Shown: one piece after another, positions 35,912-44,899 of the stretch | Layout of the letters: every line of letters starts with the position of its first letter | Numbering within the stretch: the first letter of the stretch is position 1 | Assembly: GCA_005791165.1 (NCBI GenBank) | Contig: SXXW01000008.1 | Coordinates: 1 to 64,000 of the forward strand | DNA: 64,000 nucleotides | Source: Cytophagaceae bacterium | GTDB lineage: Bacteria > Bacteroidota > Bacteroidia > Cytophagales > Spirosomataceae | Direction of reading: 5' to 3' | Translations under genes and position numbers: made by a program | Notes under the pieces: generated by a model | Seen by the model: only the letters and a program-made list of their open reading frames with translations | Told to the model about the DNA's origin: nothing | Databases searched by the model: none

Positions 35912-36659
35912 AATGAGCTAAAATAGGATTTTGTATCATCTCAAAAACACGCTCTCGCAGAACAGGTACATCTTCATTCGTCATACCCAAGGTCTCTACC
36001 GGCGGGTGAATTTCTACTTTAATGACGCCAGGTCGCAACAAAAAATTACGGTCGTTTAACAATAAATGATTGTTAAAAAAGCTGATGGGAACCACCGGAA
36101 CCTGTTGCTGGACGGCCATCACAAAAGCACCATCCATCAATGGCCTTCCCATGATCGGAAATTCTTTAGAAACAATTCCACCCTCAGGGAAAATAATGAT
36201 ACTTCTTTTTGCTTGTAAGGCTTTAATCGAACGACCTAAGGAAGTAGCTCGGCTCATGCGATCATTCCGATTGACCAAAATATTAAGCCTCGCATACAGA
36301 TAACCAAAGAGTGGAACTTTTTTAATTTCAGTTTTGCCAATAAATGAAAAGTAATTTTTGATGATCACCACCATTAAGGGGATGTCCAAATAAGAGAAGT
36401 GGTTGGCACAAAAAACATACACCTTTTTGCGATCTGGCTTATAATGATATTTGACCTGAATTCGCAGGCCTGCAAAAAGAAAAAACAACTGACCCCAAAA
36501 ACGGACTAGTCGGTGCGTATATCTTCTCCAAGATAACTTTTGAAGAAAGATAAACATCAATGGGTATAAAAGTAAAAAAGTCGAAATGAACCAAAATGCA
36601 GTCCAAAGGGAATAAATCACTAAAAGCGAATGTTTAACCTTTGATTCCTTTCGTTTCAT
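35889..36659 (-). CDS. plsC: 1-acyl-sn-glycerol-3-phosphate acyltransferase
   Basis: A 256-residue membrane-bound acyltransferase of phospholipid synthesis that makes phosphatidic acid from lysophosphatidic acid. It has an N-terminal hydrophobic helix (about 10-35). The catalytic motif is NHFSYLD, the HX4D box, around residues 81-87. FPEGGIVSKEF is the glycerol-phosphate binding motif and VPVVPISFFNN the third block. Its 3' end overlaps gldD by 23 nt, and it follows pyk by 30 nt. Family members acting on ornithine lipids cannot be excluded. Confidence 0.9.
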   Translation of the reverse strand: MKRKESKVKHSLLVIYSLWTAFWFISTFLLLYPLMFIFLQKLSWRRYTHRLVRFWGQLFFLFAGLRIQVKYHYKPDRKKVYVFCANHFSYLDIPLMVVIIKNYFSFIGKTEIKKVPLFGYLYARLNILVNRNDRMSRATSLGRSIKALQAKRSIIIFPEGGIVSKEFPIMGRPLMDGAFVMAVQQQVPVVPISFFNNHLLLNDRNFLLRPGVIKVEIHPPVETLGMTNEDVPVLRERVFEMIQNPILAHYGIDAPQ

Positions 36660-36689
36660 ATCGAGTTAAATGCTGGGATTGAACTCTAA

Positions 36690-38156
36690 TTATTCAACGG
36701 TAGCCAATTGAACTGTATTGGTTTTTTTTCCTTGATGCGCTGGAATTGACAAAGTAGTCACAAATACATCGCCGGCCGATAATAGCTTCTTTCCTTTAAG
36801 CATATCCACCATGGCAGCGACTGTTTGTTCCACATTATCTGCAGAAGGATCAAAGAAAAATACCTTAACACCCCACAATAAACCCATCGTTGACATTAAC
36901 TCTTTGTTCGATGTAAAGACAAACAAATCCGCCTTTGGTCTGTGAGCAGAAAGTCTATACGCTGTATGTCCAGAATTTGTAATACATAAAATGGCCTTAG
37001 CCTTAGAATCACGGGCTAATCGGCATGCACCAGCAATCAAACGATCCGTCAGGGCAACTTGCTGGCCCGCCAATGAGTGATTTTTAAAATAAATGGCCGC
37101 CTCATCTCCTCGAATAATTTCTAATTCATTTTGTTGTTGCTCAACAATCTCATGAATATGAGCCATGGTTTCTACAGCCTTTATCGGATAAGAACCAGAC
37201 GCAGATTCCCCACTCAACATCGTTGCCGAAGCACCTTGTAAAACGGCATTAGCCACATCAGATGTTTCAGCCCGAGTAGGTACTGGGTTCGTAATCATTG
37301 ACTCTAACATTTGAGTAGCTACAATGACAGGTTTTCCGGCAGCCGTACACTTTTCAACCATTAATTGTTGAAGGTAAGGAACTACAGCACCATCCATTTC
37401 CACACCCAAATCACCACGAGCCACCATGATGGCATCCGTTGCTTCTATAATCTCATCTAAATTGTCAATCGCCTCAGGCTTCTCTATTTTAGCAATGACA
37501 CGCGTATTTTTACCGTATGCCATTATTTTGTCTTTTATGTCCCAAATATCTGCCGCTTTGCGAACAAAAGAAAGTGCAATCCAATCAACTCCATGATCTA
37601 AACCAAAATACAAATCAGCTTCATCCTTCGGTGTCAAACATGGCAAAGAAACCTTGGTTCCAGGCAAATTTATGCCTTTTTTAGACTTCAAGATACCCCC
37701 ATAAATTACTTCAGTGACTACCTCCTTTTTATCTGGATCAATTGATATTACTTTAACTTCAAGATTTCCATCATCCATTAATATGCGCTCACCCACATTC
37801 ACATCTAAATACATAGAAGTATACGTCGTTCCCACTTTTTCAGAAGTACCTAATAAACTTTCGTCCATGGCAAAAATCAATTGCTTGCCAGCTTCTAAAA
37901 CCACTCCATTATTTTCAACTAATTGAGTCCTGATTTTAGGACCTTGTAAATCTTGTAAAATACTTAGGTTTAAATCAAGCTCCTTGCTTATTTCACGGAT
38001 CGTGAGTAATCTTTGTAAATGATCTTCATGAGTACCATGAGAAAAATTTAATCGAAATACATTGACCCCCGCTTTCGCTAATTGAATTAATGATTCTTTG
38101 GATTCGGAGGCAGGACCTACTGTGGCAACAATTTTGGTTTTGCGTTGATACGACAT
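36690..38156 (-). CDS. pyk: Pyruvate kinase
   Basis: A 488-residue glycolytic enzyme that converts phosphoenolpyruvate and ADP to pyruvate and ATP. The N-terminal RKTKIVATVGPASESKESLI and FRLNFSHGTHEDH, the B-domain MDDGNLEVKV, the active site VIAKIEKPEAIDNLDEII and DAIMVARGDLGVEM, and GKPVIVATQMLESMI are all present. The C-terminal allosteric domain is complete. Pyk stands first in the pyk-plsC-gldD-priA run and is insulated from the upstream gldN gene by a strong terminator. Confidence 0.97.
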   Translation of the reverse strand: MSYQRKTKIVATVGPASESKESLIQLAKAGVNVFRLNFSHGTHEDHLQRLLTIREISKELDLNLSILQDLQGPKIRTQLVENNGVVLEAGKQLIFAMDESLLGTSEKVGTTYTSMYLDVNVGERILMDDGNLEVKVISIDPDKKEVVTEVIYGGILKSKKGINLPGTKVSLPCLTPKDEADLYFGLDHGVDWIALSFVRKAADIWDIKDKIMAYGKNTRVIAKIEKPEAIDNLDEIIEATDAIMVARGDLGVEMDGAVVPYLQQLMVEKCTAAGKPVIVATQMLESMITNPVPTRAETSDVANAVLQGASATMLSGESASGSYPIKAVETMAHIHEIVEQQQNELEIIRGDEAAIYFKNHSLAGQQVALTDRLIAGACRLARDSKAKAILCITNSGHTAYRLSAHRPKADLFVFTSNKELMSTMGLLWGVKVFFFDPSADNVEQTVAAMVDMLKGKKLLSAGDVFVTTLSIPAHQGKKTNTVQLATVE

Positions 38157-38274
38157 ATATTTAATCTATACTTATTTGATCGCAATTTACATTTAAGTCT
38201 TCAAAAAATGAATTTAAACAAGAATTAAACTTGAAATAATCCAAAGAATAATACTATACCAAGTTTTGATGACA

Positions 38275-38300
38275 TAAAAAAAGGGATGATATACATCCCT
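38275..38300 (-). terminator. Rho-independent terminator of the gldKLMN operon
   Basis: On the minus strand AGGGATG (38300-38294) pairs with CATCCCT (38288-38282) across the loop TATAT, followed by a run of T down to 38275. It lies 21 nt after the gldN stop and before the pyk promoter region. Confidence 0.85.
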
Positions 38301-38320
38301 ATTATTTATTTAAATTTTTA

Positions 38321-39256
38321 TTAATTTTCCCACATATCGTGTTCCAATTCTAGTAATTTATATTCCAGCAATTGGGACATTAATAAGCCTTCTTTCTCTC
38401 CTTCAAACATATCCGTTAAATACTTATTTTCTGCATTTCCTTTTTTGATGATACGTGCTTGAAACATACGCAAATCAAAAGCATCCGCCATGTTTTTATG
38501 CTGAGTTTCATTCTCAGAATTGTACCATATACAATCAGGATTACTTCTGAACAACTTATACACATCTTTATACCTAAATGAGGCCACAGCTTTATCAAAT
38601 CCCGCCTTTGTTTTTGACGCCGGAACAATTAGTGTTAAAGCCTGAATATCAAAATATAATCTTGATCTCTTGCGATCAATCACTGCATCTTCCTTAATTT
38701 CAATGATACTAAGTTCTTTAGGGAAATAATAAGCCACAGTAGAAATAGGAGCCTTCGCATCAAAATTATCTTTAGTAGCTACTTCAGCGGCTCCAGCCGT
38801 TGCTTTGGCACCACCGGCACCCCAACCGTCATCACTTCCGGCTCCTCCTTTAGTTTCAGGTTTTTTAGCATCTTTGGCTACTTCTCCTCCAAATCCAGCT
38901 GCACGTTCTGCCTCTGATAATTCTCCATCTTCTGTCGTTTCTTCCATCTTTAAATTTTCAACAAAATTCGCTGCTGAAAGTTTAACCGTAAGTGAATCAT
39001 TTTTGTATGGAACCAAAACTCCCGCTTTCACCCATTCAACTAAGTATTTCGATATTTCATTGTTAATCGAAAAAAACGGTTGGTTAATTTTTTCGTTCAA
39101 GTCCATGCGACGCCACAAGCGAGCACGGTAATGAACATCCTCTTCATCGATTGGACGAATTGAATTAGGGTTTTGAACACGAGGTTTTTCCTGTGCCTGA
39201 ACTTGCACAGAAATTAAAACTGCCAAAACCATCAAATATTTACCAAATAATTTCAT
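38321..39256 (-). CDS. gldN: Type IX secretion / gliding protein GldN
   Basis: A 311-residue periplasmic component of the T9SS outer-membrane ring, together with GldK. It has a signal peptide (residues 1-21, ending QVQAQ). Core motifs are VHYRARLWRRMDLNEKINQPFF and VEWVKAGVLVPYKNDSL, then YYFPKELSIIEIKEDAVID, KRSRLYFDIQALTLI and DMFEGEKEGLLMSQLLEYK. A glycine- and alanine-rich low-complexity segment (about residues 120-175) sits between the two halves. It is the last gene of the porP-gldKLMN cluster, 12 nt after gldM. Confidence 0.95.
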   Translation of the reverse strand: MKLFGKYLMVLAVLISVQVQAQEKPRVQNPNSIRPIDEEDVHYRARLWRRMDLNEKINQPFFSINNEISKYLVEWVKAGVLVPYKNDSLTVKLSAANFVENLKMEETTEDGELSEAERAAGFGGEVAKDAKKPETKGGAGSDDGWGAGGAKATAGAAEVATKDNFDAKAPISTVAYYFPKELSIIEIKEDAVIDRKRSRLYFDIQALTLIVPASKTKAGFDKAVASFRYKDVYKLFRSNPDCIWYNSENETQHKNMADAFDLRMFQARIIKKGNAENKYLTDMFEGEKEGLLMSQLLEYKLLELEHDMWEN

Positions 39257-39268
39257 AAAACCTTATTT

Positions 39269-40858
39269 TTAATTCAATGGAATATTTTTAGCCATAGAGA
39301 AAGGAATGGTTTCCACAGCTCCTTTGAAATTTTTCCTTTGGACTCCCTTAATCTCAATATAATAACGATCTCCCGCTTGCGCTTGAGAAGCCAATTTAGC
39401 GATAGAGCCTGAACCAGGCAAAGTCACATCATCTATTTTCCGCTGCCCCCTCGCTAAAGCCACATAAAGCTCTGATACTCTGAAATTTGCATCTTCAGGA
39501 TTCGTCGACTTAAATGATTCATCCGCTATGGCTCTTGCATCAATACTTCTTAATCCCGTAGCACTTGCTCCACGCTTCTCATCCAGCTCAGCTCCATTTC
39601 CAAACACCTTCACATCAGGTCTAGGCACTCGGCGAACTCTAAAAGTTTCTTTCCCTAATAGTGTTCCACTATTAGATACATTCAATGTAATATTAGCCGC
39701 TGAAGGAACAATTGTTACCTTACCACGGTTTTGACCTGCGATCGCTTCTCCACCTTCCGCACTAAACGACGGATTCCATAAAGCTCCCAATCCAGCAGAA
39801 ACTACACTTAAACGATTTGCGCAACCTAAATAAAGGGCTGGCAATGTGGCCGTCTCTATATTATAAGTAGGCTTTAACACAAAATAATCTTTGGTTATTG
39901 ATTCTGTTTTAGGTCCCGCAGGACTCATATACGAAACGGTAGCAGTGTATTGTTTTTTGGACATTCCGTTACCATCATATCCACCACCGGAGGTTTTAAA
40001 CTTAATTTGGCCACGGCCATCAATCACCGGAATAGAGGAACCATTATAACTCATTCGTGGAGTAAATCCTGATGAGGTAGCTCCGATAAATACTTCGGCT
40101 TGATACTCCATCCCTGCTACCACCGTATTGGCATTGGCAGATACCTGAGCAAAAACTTTATCAAATTTAATTTCCTTCGCTCCTACTTTAGCTGCCAATT
40201 GGTTTAATACATCACTTTCGTAGCGACGAATCTCAGCTTGTTTTTGACTTAAAGAAGCCAATGCTGCCGGAACAGGTGTTTGAGCAAAATTTAACTCAGC
40301 AAAATCTTTATTGGACTGATTGCCATCGCGATTAACCGTCGGGTCATCTTTAGCATCCAAAGCCAACGGAGAAAATTTAGTCCCCGGATCTGCCAACTTA
40401 GTTATTTCTTGGATATAGGTATTAAATAAAGGAACTAATTTATAGGCTTCCCCATTCTTATTTCCACCCACCATCAATTCAAAAACTTTCTCTTCTTCTT
40501 TTGGATTTTTGATGTTACCCGTTTCAGGATCAATGCCTCCTCCAGCTTCTAATACTTTGCCTTTTAATCCATCTAAATGATTCACTAAAGCATCTGACAA
40601 TTTCCTAACATCATTCGCTCTACGCAACACATCTGCATAAGCAGCTGGGTTAGGCAAATCTTTGATTCTTTCGTCGATTCCTTGGACAACGCCTTTGTTT
40701 TTTGAGCTTGCCGACTGGTTAGCAATTTCCAACGAGCTATTCAAAAGGCTGAATTTTTGTAATAAAGCATCACTTACCTGTAAAGCTAACAAGGCAGTTA
40801 ATACTAAATACATCATCCCGATCATTTTCTGCCGGGGTGTTTCTTTTAAACTTGCCAT
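39269..40858 (-). CDS. gldM: Type IX secretion / gliding motor protein GldM
   Basis: A 529-residue inner-membrane motor protein. Residues 1-8 are cytoplasmic, followed by a single transmembrane helix (MIGMMYLVLTALLALQVSDAL, about 11-31). The long periplasmic part is a chain of four domains reaching toward GldK/GldN, with the conserved ASLKETPRQKMIGMMYLVLTA start. GldM with GldL forms the proton-driven rotary motor of the T9SS. It starts 4 nt after the gldL stop, so translation is probably coupled. Confidence 0.96.
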   Translation of the reverse strand: MASLKETPRQKMIGMMYLVLTALLALQVSDALLQKFSLLNSSLEIANQSASSKNKGVVQGIDERIKDLPNPAAYADVLRRANDVRKLSDALVNHLDGLKGKVLEAGGGIDPETGNIKNPKEEEKVFELMVGGNKNGEAYKLVPLFNTYIQEITKLADPGTKFSPLALDAKDDPTVNRDGNQSNKDFAELNFAQTPVPAALASLSQKQAEIRRYESDVLNQLAAKVGAKEIKFDKVFAQVSANANTVVAGMEYQAEVFIGATSSGFTPRMSYNGSSIPVIDGRGQIKFKTSGGGYDGNGMSKKQYTATVSYMSPAGPKTESITKDYFVLKPTYNIETATLPALYLGCANRLSVVSAGLGALWNPSFSAEGGEAIAGQNRGKVTIVPSAANITLNVSNSGTLLGKETFRVRRVPRPDVKVFGNGAELDEKRGASATGLRSIDARAIADESFKSTNPEDANFRVSELYVALARGQRKIDDVTLPGSGSIAKLASQAQAGDRYYIEIKGVQRKNFKGAVETIPFSMAKNIPLN

Positions 40859-40862
40859 AAAT

Positions 40863-41621
40863 TTATCCTTTCATAGCGGTTAACATACTACCATAAACTT
40901 GGTTTAATGATTGAATGTTAGCATTCAATTTAGCCAATTCTGACTTAAAGTTTTCAGCATCTTTTTGGGTAGAAGCCATTTGCTCAACGGTCGCATTTAC
41001 ATTGCCATAATATCCGTTGATCGCTTTCAAATGCTTACTTGCTTCTTGGATTTCAGTTTCATAAACCGCATTCAATGAAGCCAATTGGTCTCCCGCCTTC
41101 GCATATTGCTTCGCATAATTAGCTGCCTCCGTAGACGAAATCGAAATAGAACTTAATGAAGTAGTCGCATCCGCAACCGTTTTGTTCAAGGCTCCCAATG
41201 ATTGAGATGAACTATTTAATGAATTAACAAAATCTTGAGTTGCACCCGTAGCCTTAGAAATCTCTTGAAGGCTGTTAGCTGTATCCGTTAACCCTTTTAG
41301 GCTTTTTGTTAAATTCTCTACCACATCAGCTCCTAATCCTTGTGAGTTCGCTAAGGCCGACAAGCCCGCTGAAGAAGAACTTTTAGCAGGAGCTCCATCC
41401 GCTAATTCAGGATATACTTTCTCCCAGTTATATTCTTTGTCAGGTTTAGCCTGTAAATACAAAACACCAAATAAAATAAAAATAGCCGCTTCTGTAAACA
41501 TCCCCACCATCAACATCTCATTCGCACCTGTCCAGTGAACAATTTTAAATAAGGCTCCTACGATAACGACTGCAGCTCCAAAACTGGCCACTACATTAAT
41601 TGACTTTTCTAATCCTTTCAT
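40863..41621 (-). CDS. gldL: Type IX secretion / gliding motor protein GldL
   Basis: A 252-residue motor subunit. Two transmembrane helices lie near the N-terminus (about 9-27 and 36-56). The Glu in GMFTEAAIFILFG (residue 44) is at the position of the conserved membrane glutamate that carries protons in GldL. The remainder is cytoplasmic and coiled-coil-rich, with many Ser, Ala and Gln residues. It works with GldM, encoded 4 nt downstream. Gap to gldK is 37 nt. Confidence 0.96.
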   Translation of the reverse strand: MKGLEKSINVVASFGAAVVIVGALFKIVHWTGANEMLMVGMFTEAAIFILFGVLYLQAKPDKEYNWEKVYPELADGAPAKSSSSAGLSALANSQGLGADVVENLTKSLKGLTDTANSLQEISKATGATQDFVNSLNSSSQSLGALNKTVADATTSLSSISISSTEAANYAKQYAKAGDQLASLNAVYETEIQEASKHLKAINGYYGNVNATVEQMASTQKDAENFKSELAKLNANIQSLNQVYGSMLTAMKG

Positions 41622-41658
41622 TTGATCAATTTATTTTTTTGAGTTTTCAATCATTAAA

Positions 41659-42774
41659 TTATTTCATATTGGGACGTCCCAAATATCTCATAGAACATCT
41701 AAAACCAATAAATGAACGCTTTCTTGTTTGCAATTCATAGGCACGAGTGCCTGTTTCCAAATAATATGCGATATCTTTCCAAGAACCTCCCCTAGTTACC
41801 TTTCTAGGCTCGTCCGCATCCTTATTGATCGTATTTAAATCCCAAGTGATCGCTACTGCGTTATCTGCATAAGCATCTTCACACCATTCCGCCACATTTC
41901 CAGCCATATTATACAAACCGAAATCATTGGGATCATAGGCATTAGCCGGTGCTGTATACGAATACCCATCCGCATCATAATTTCCTCTATGTGGCTTAAA
42001 ATTAGCCATCAAACAACCCTTTGCATTCGCAATGTAAGGGTTACCCCAAGGATATTTAACCGAAGCTCTTCCTCCCCTAGCTGCCCATTCCCATTCTGAT
42101 TCAGAAGGAAGTTCAAATCGAGGAAGTATGTACATATTTTGTTTTTTACGATAGTCATTCATCATTTTGGAACGCCATAAACAAAAATATTTGGCTGCAT
42201 CCCAACTCACCCCTACGATCGGATATTGATCAAAAGCTGGACTAGAAAAATAATATTCCGTCATGGGATCCCCATTATGAAATGTAAAATCAGCATTCCA
42301 AACAGTCGTATCGGGATAATATGACGTCATAATTTTATCCTCTCCCAAGACTGATACAGAATCTTTCAACAATGAATTGGTGAATTGACGGTACTCATGA
42401 TTCGTGATTTCAGTATCATCCATATAGAATGCTGACACCGTTACACGCTTATTGAAATTTATGCCAGCACGAGAAATCTCCTCATCTGCTTGGCCCATCA
42501 TGTAACTACCTGATGGCACCAAAACCATTCCATAAGGAGTAGGCTGAGTCCAACCACGGCGATTAGACGCCACAATTTCACCATTGGCAATTCCTGGAGC
42601 ATCTTTAGAACCCTTGCCAAACTTCAACAAGCCTCCTTTCCCTGAACTTCCTTTTTTACTACTTAGTGTCTTGGATCCTCCTGAGTTTTTTGAGCCACAA
42701 CTATTAATCAAGGCCACAACGACTAAAACGGATGAAACCAAAAACAAACGCTTTGCTAAAAATTGTAAATTCAT
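41659..42774 (-). CDS. gldK: Type IX secretion lipoprotein GldK (FGE-sulfatase domain)
   Basis: A 371-residue outer-membrane lipoprotein (lipobox LINSC, Cys26) with a Ser/Gly/Lys-rich linker. Residues about 75-365 are a formylglycine-generating-enzyme-like domain: MVLVPSGSYMMGQADEE, VTVSAFYMDDTEITNHEYRQ, PIVGVSWDAAKYFC, WEWAARGG, NVAEWCEDAY, VTRGGSWKD and GFRCSMRY. In GldK this fold is structural, not enzymatic. GldK and GldN form the periplasmic ring of the T9SS. It begins the gldKLMN run, 154 nt after porP. Confidence 0.96.
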   Translation of the reverse strand: MNLQFLAKRLFLVSSVLVVVALINSCGSKNSGGSKTLSSKKGSSGKGGLLKFGKGSKDAPGIANGEIVASNRRGWTQPTPYGMVLVPSGSYMMGQADEEISRAGINFNKRVTVSAFYMDDTEITNHEYRQFTNSLLKDSVSVLGEDKIMTSYYPDTTVWNADFTFHNGDPMTEYYFSSPAFDQYPIVGVSWDAAKYFCLWRSKMMNDYRKKQNMYILPRFELPSESEWEWAARGGRASVKYPWGNPYIANAKGCLMANFKPHRGNYDADGYSYTAPANAYDPNDFGLYNMAGNVAEWCEDAYADNAVAITWDLNTINKDADEPRKVTRGGSWKDIAYYLETGTRAYELQTRKRSFIGFRCSMRYLGRPNMK

Positions 42775-42928
42775 ATAACCGAATTAAAAATATCTTTTGT
42801 TGAACGAAATCTATTCTAAAAAATTGTATTAATCACTATTAAAAGAATCCATAAAGATTCAAATTCCCCAAAATTAAAGAATTTTCTAAGAATAATTAAA
42901 GAATTAACTTTTTTTTCCAAGGTTTAAA

Positions 42929-43924
42929 TTAATTAATCTTAAAACGCGGGGTCTTTATTGGCACCGCTCGAACCCCCATTTTAAACGTGGGTAGGTTAAA
43001 CTTAACAAATACCTCATGAGTCAATAAAGACTTTGTATCTAAATTAACCAACGTATAATCAATGGAATAACCAAGATTCAATCGATTATTCATTAAAGAT
43101 ACCCCCACCATTCCGATTGCAGCATCATTTAAACGATAAGAACCTCCTACCCAAAACATATCTCGATATTCAACTCTTGCACCCATTTCAGGCAGTATTT
43201 TTCCCGAATAATACCTTATTTGGCCAAATGGCAAAACATCAAATGATGTATTCAATAAAATTTCTGCACTCGCATGCGCTGCAAAAACCATGGCCAAAGG
43301 CATCGCTGCTGTATTTGAATTAAACGTGTAGGTAGGACTCGTCAGGTGATCCATTGAAATTCCTGCATTCCAATTATCTTTCGCATAAACCACTCCCAAC
43401 CCAAAATCAGGCAAAGATTGACTCATTGTTTTACCAGATAACTCTAAGGCCAATGGGTCATTTGAATCTCGAACACGAAAAACACGGCCATCAAAAGATT
43501 TTGCTTGCATACCGATCCGAACTCCCGTAGAAATTACCCCCGAACCTGTCGAATAATGATGCGCTAATTGCAATCGAACCGTTTGCATACCTACCCCAGA
43601 AGGGGTTTTGTCCGACATATACAAGAAACCTATGCCCGTGTTAAATATGCCCAATGGCATGGAAGCAGTTAATAATTGAGTTCCTAAACTGCCAGAACCA
43701 TCTTGAGTGGATTCATATCCTGACCATTGATTACGCATGTGTAGTTGGACGGAAGTCTCTTCCCGCCAACCAGCAAATGCGGGATTTAAATTCGTATTGT
43801 TCAGAGAAAACATGCTTAATCCGGGATCCTGCTGGCCTAAACTAGCAAAACTAATCAATGCCATAGCAAGGAAAAGCCATTTTCTGAAGTCAAAAACCGA
43901 AATGAAGCTAATACTATGGCGCAT
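42929..43924 (-). CDS. PorP/SprF family type IX secretion membrane protein
   Basis: A 331-residue outer-membrane barrel with an N-terminal signal peptide (residues about 12-30). The PorP/SprF pattern is clear: QDPGLSMFSLNNTNLNPAFAGW at the mature start, then HMRNQWSGY, MPLGIFNTGIGFLYM and LNLGYSIDYTLVNL. It stands directly before gldK in the same direction, as in the porP-porK-porL-porM-porN operon of Porphyromonas, so it is probably the PorP that anchors or links to the PorE/PG-binding component. Paralogs that pair with SprB-like adhesins cannot be excluded. Confidence 0.92.
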   Translation of the reverse strand: MRHSISFISVFDFRKWLFLAMALISFASLGQQDPGLSMFSLNNTNLNPAFAGWREETSVQLHMRNQWSGYESTQDGSGSLGTQLLTASMPLGIFNTGIGFLYMSDKTPSGVGMQTVRLQLAHHYSTGSGVISTGVRIGMQAKSFDGRVFRVRDSNDPLALELSGKTMSQSLPDFGLGVVYAKDNWNAGISMDHLTSPTYTFNSNTAAMPLAMVFAAHASAEILLNTSFDVLPFGQIRYYSGKILPEMGARVEYRDMFWVGGSYRLNDAAIGMVGVSLMNNRLNLGYSIDYTLVNLDTKSLLTHEVFVKFNLPTFKMGVRAVPIKTPRFKIN

Positions 43925-43991
43925 TGAATAAAGTCGAATTTTAATAGGCGAATAAAAATAAGCAATAATTTGCTTCGAGCAAGATTATTTC

Positions 43992-44016
43992 AAAAAAAAA
44001 GCTCCTTAAAGGAGCT
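43992..44016 (-). terminator. Rho-independent terminator of hemD
   Basis: On the minus strand AGCTCC pairs with GGAGCT across TTTAA, followed by nine T (44000-43992). It begins 4 nt after the hemD stop codon and ends the sucD-DUF4271-hemD unit. Confidence 0.88.
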
Positions 44017-44020
44017 AAAA

Positions 44021-44806
44021 TTAATTATTTGCTAGTTTAATGTATTGCTCTAGCGCACCCGTCATGGAGGGGGCATTCGGCATAGGAGCCTGAATATCTA
44101 AAATCAAATTGGCATCTTTAACCGCCTGAGCAGTCGTAGGGCCAAAAGCCGCAATTCGCGTATTGTTTTGTTTGAATTCTGGAAAGTTCTCTAACAAGGA
44201 AGTAATCCCCGATGGACTATAAAATGCAAGTACATCATAAAACACGTTTTCCAAATCCGACAAATCAGATGAAACCGTTTCATACATAACGGCCTCGGTG
44301 ATTTTAAAATCATTGGTACCCATGTAATCCGGAAGATCCTTTTGACGCTTATTGGAACATGGAAACAGAAAATTTTCTGACTTATGCTTCTTAATTACCT
44401 CCAATAAATCCAATGCAGTTTTCGTTCCGGTAAAAACTTTACGCTTACGTATCACTATATACTTTTGAAGATAATTGGCCGTTTGCTCCGTGATACAAAA
44501 ATATTTCATATCCGTTGGAGTTTCAATTTTCGCCTCCTTACATATTCTAAAGAAATGATCTATCGCATTCCGACTTGTAAAAATAATCGCCGTATGCTCC
44601 AAAATATTAATCTTTTGCTTCCTAAATTCTTTATATGCAACTCCCTTCACCTCTATAAATGACCTAAAATCCACCTTGATACTGTATTTCTTTTCAATAT
44701 CAAAATATGGAGATTTGTTATCCGTAGGCGCAGCTTGAGTAACCAAAATACTTTTGATTTTTTTCAACCTTTTGGGATCTGGTTGTATCACATTTAATTC
44801 ACTCAT
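44021..44806 (-). CDS. hemD: Uroporphyrinogen-III synthase
   Basis: A 261-residue HemD-family protein that closes hydroxymethylbilane into uroporphyrinogen III. The family is poorly conserved. Visible features are KKIKSILVTQAAP at the start, HTAIIFTSRNAIDHFF, KYFCITEQTANYL, and YDVLAFYSPSGITSLLENFP followed by RIAAFGPTTAQAVKDANL near the end. It is preceded by a DUF4271 gene, a pairing seen widely in Bacteroidota. HemC, the previous enzyme, is encoded 21 kb away. Confidence 0.85.
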   Translation of the reverse strand: MSELNVIQPDPKRLKKIKSILVTQAAPTDNKSPYFDIEKKYSIKVDFRSFIEVKGVAYKEFRKQKINILEHTAIIFTSRNAIDHFFRICKEAKIETPTDMKYFCITEQTANYLQKYIVIRKRKVFTGTKTALDLLEVIKKHKSENFLFPCSNKRQKDLPDYMGTNDFKITEAVMYETVSSDLSDLENVFYDVLAFYSPSGITSLLENFPEFKQNNTRIAAFGPTTAQAVKDANLILDIQAPMPNAPSMTGALEQYIKLANN

Positions 44807-44899
44807 ACAATTTCAATCTATTGTTGGAATTCATTTTGAGCTAAAATTCAAAACGAATGCAAATATACGATTAAATTTCTAAAATTTCATCCATGTGAT

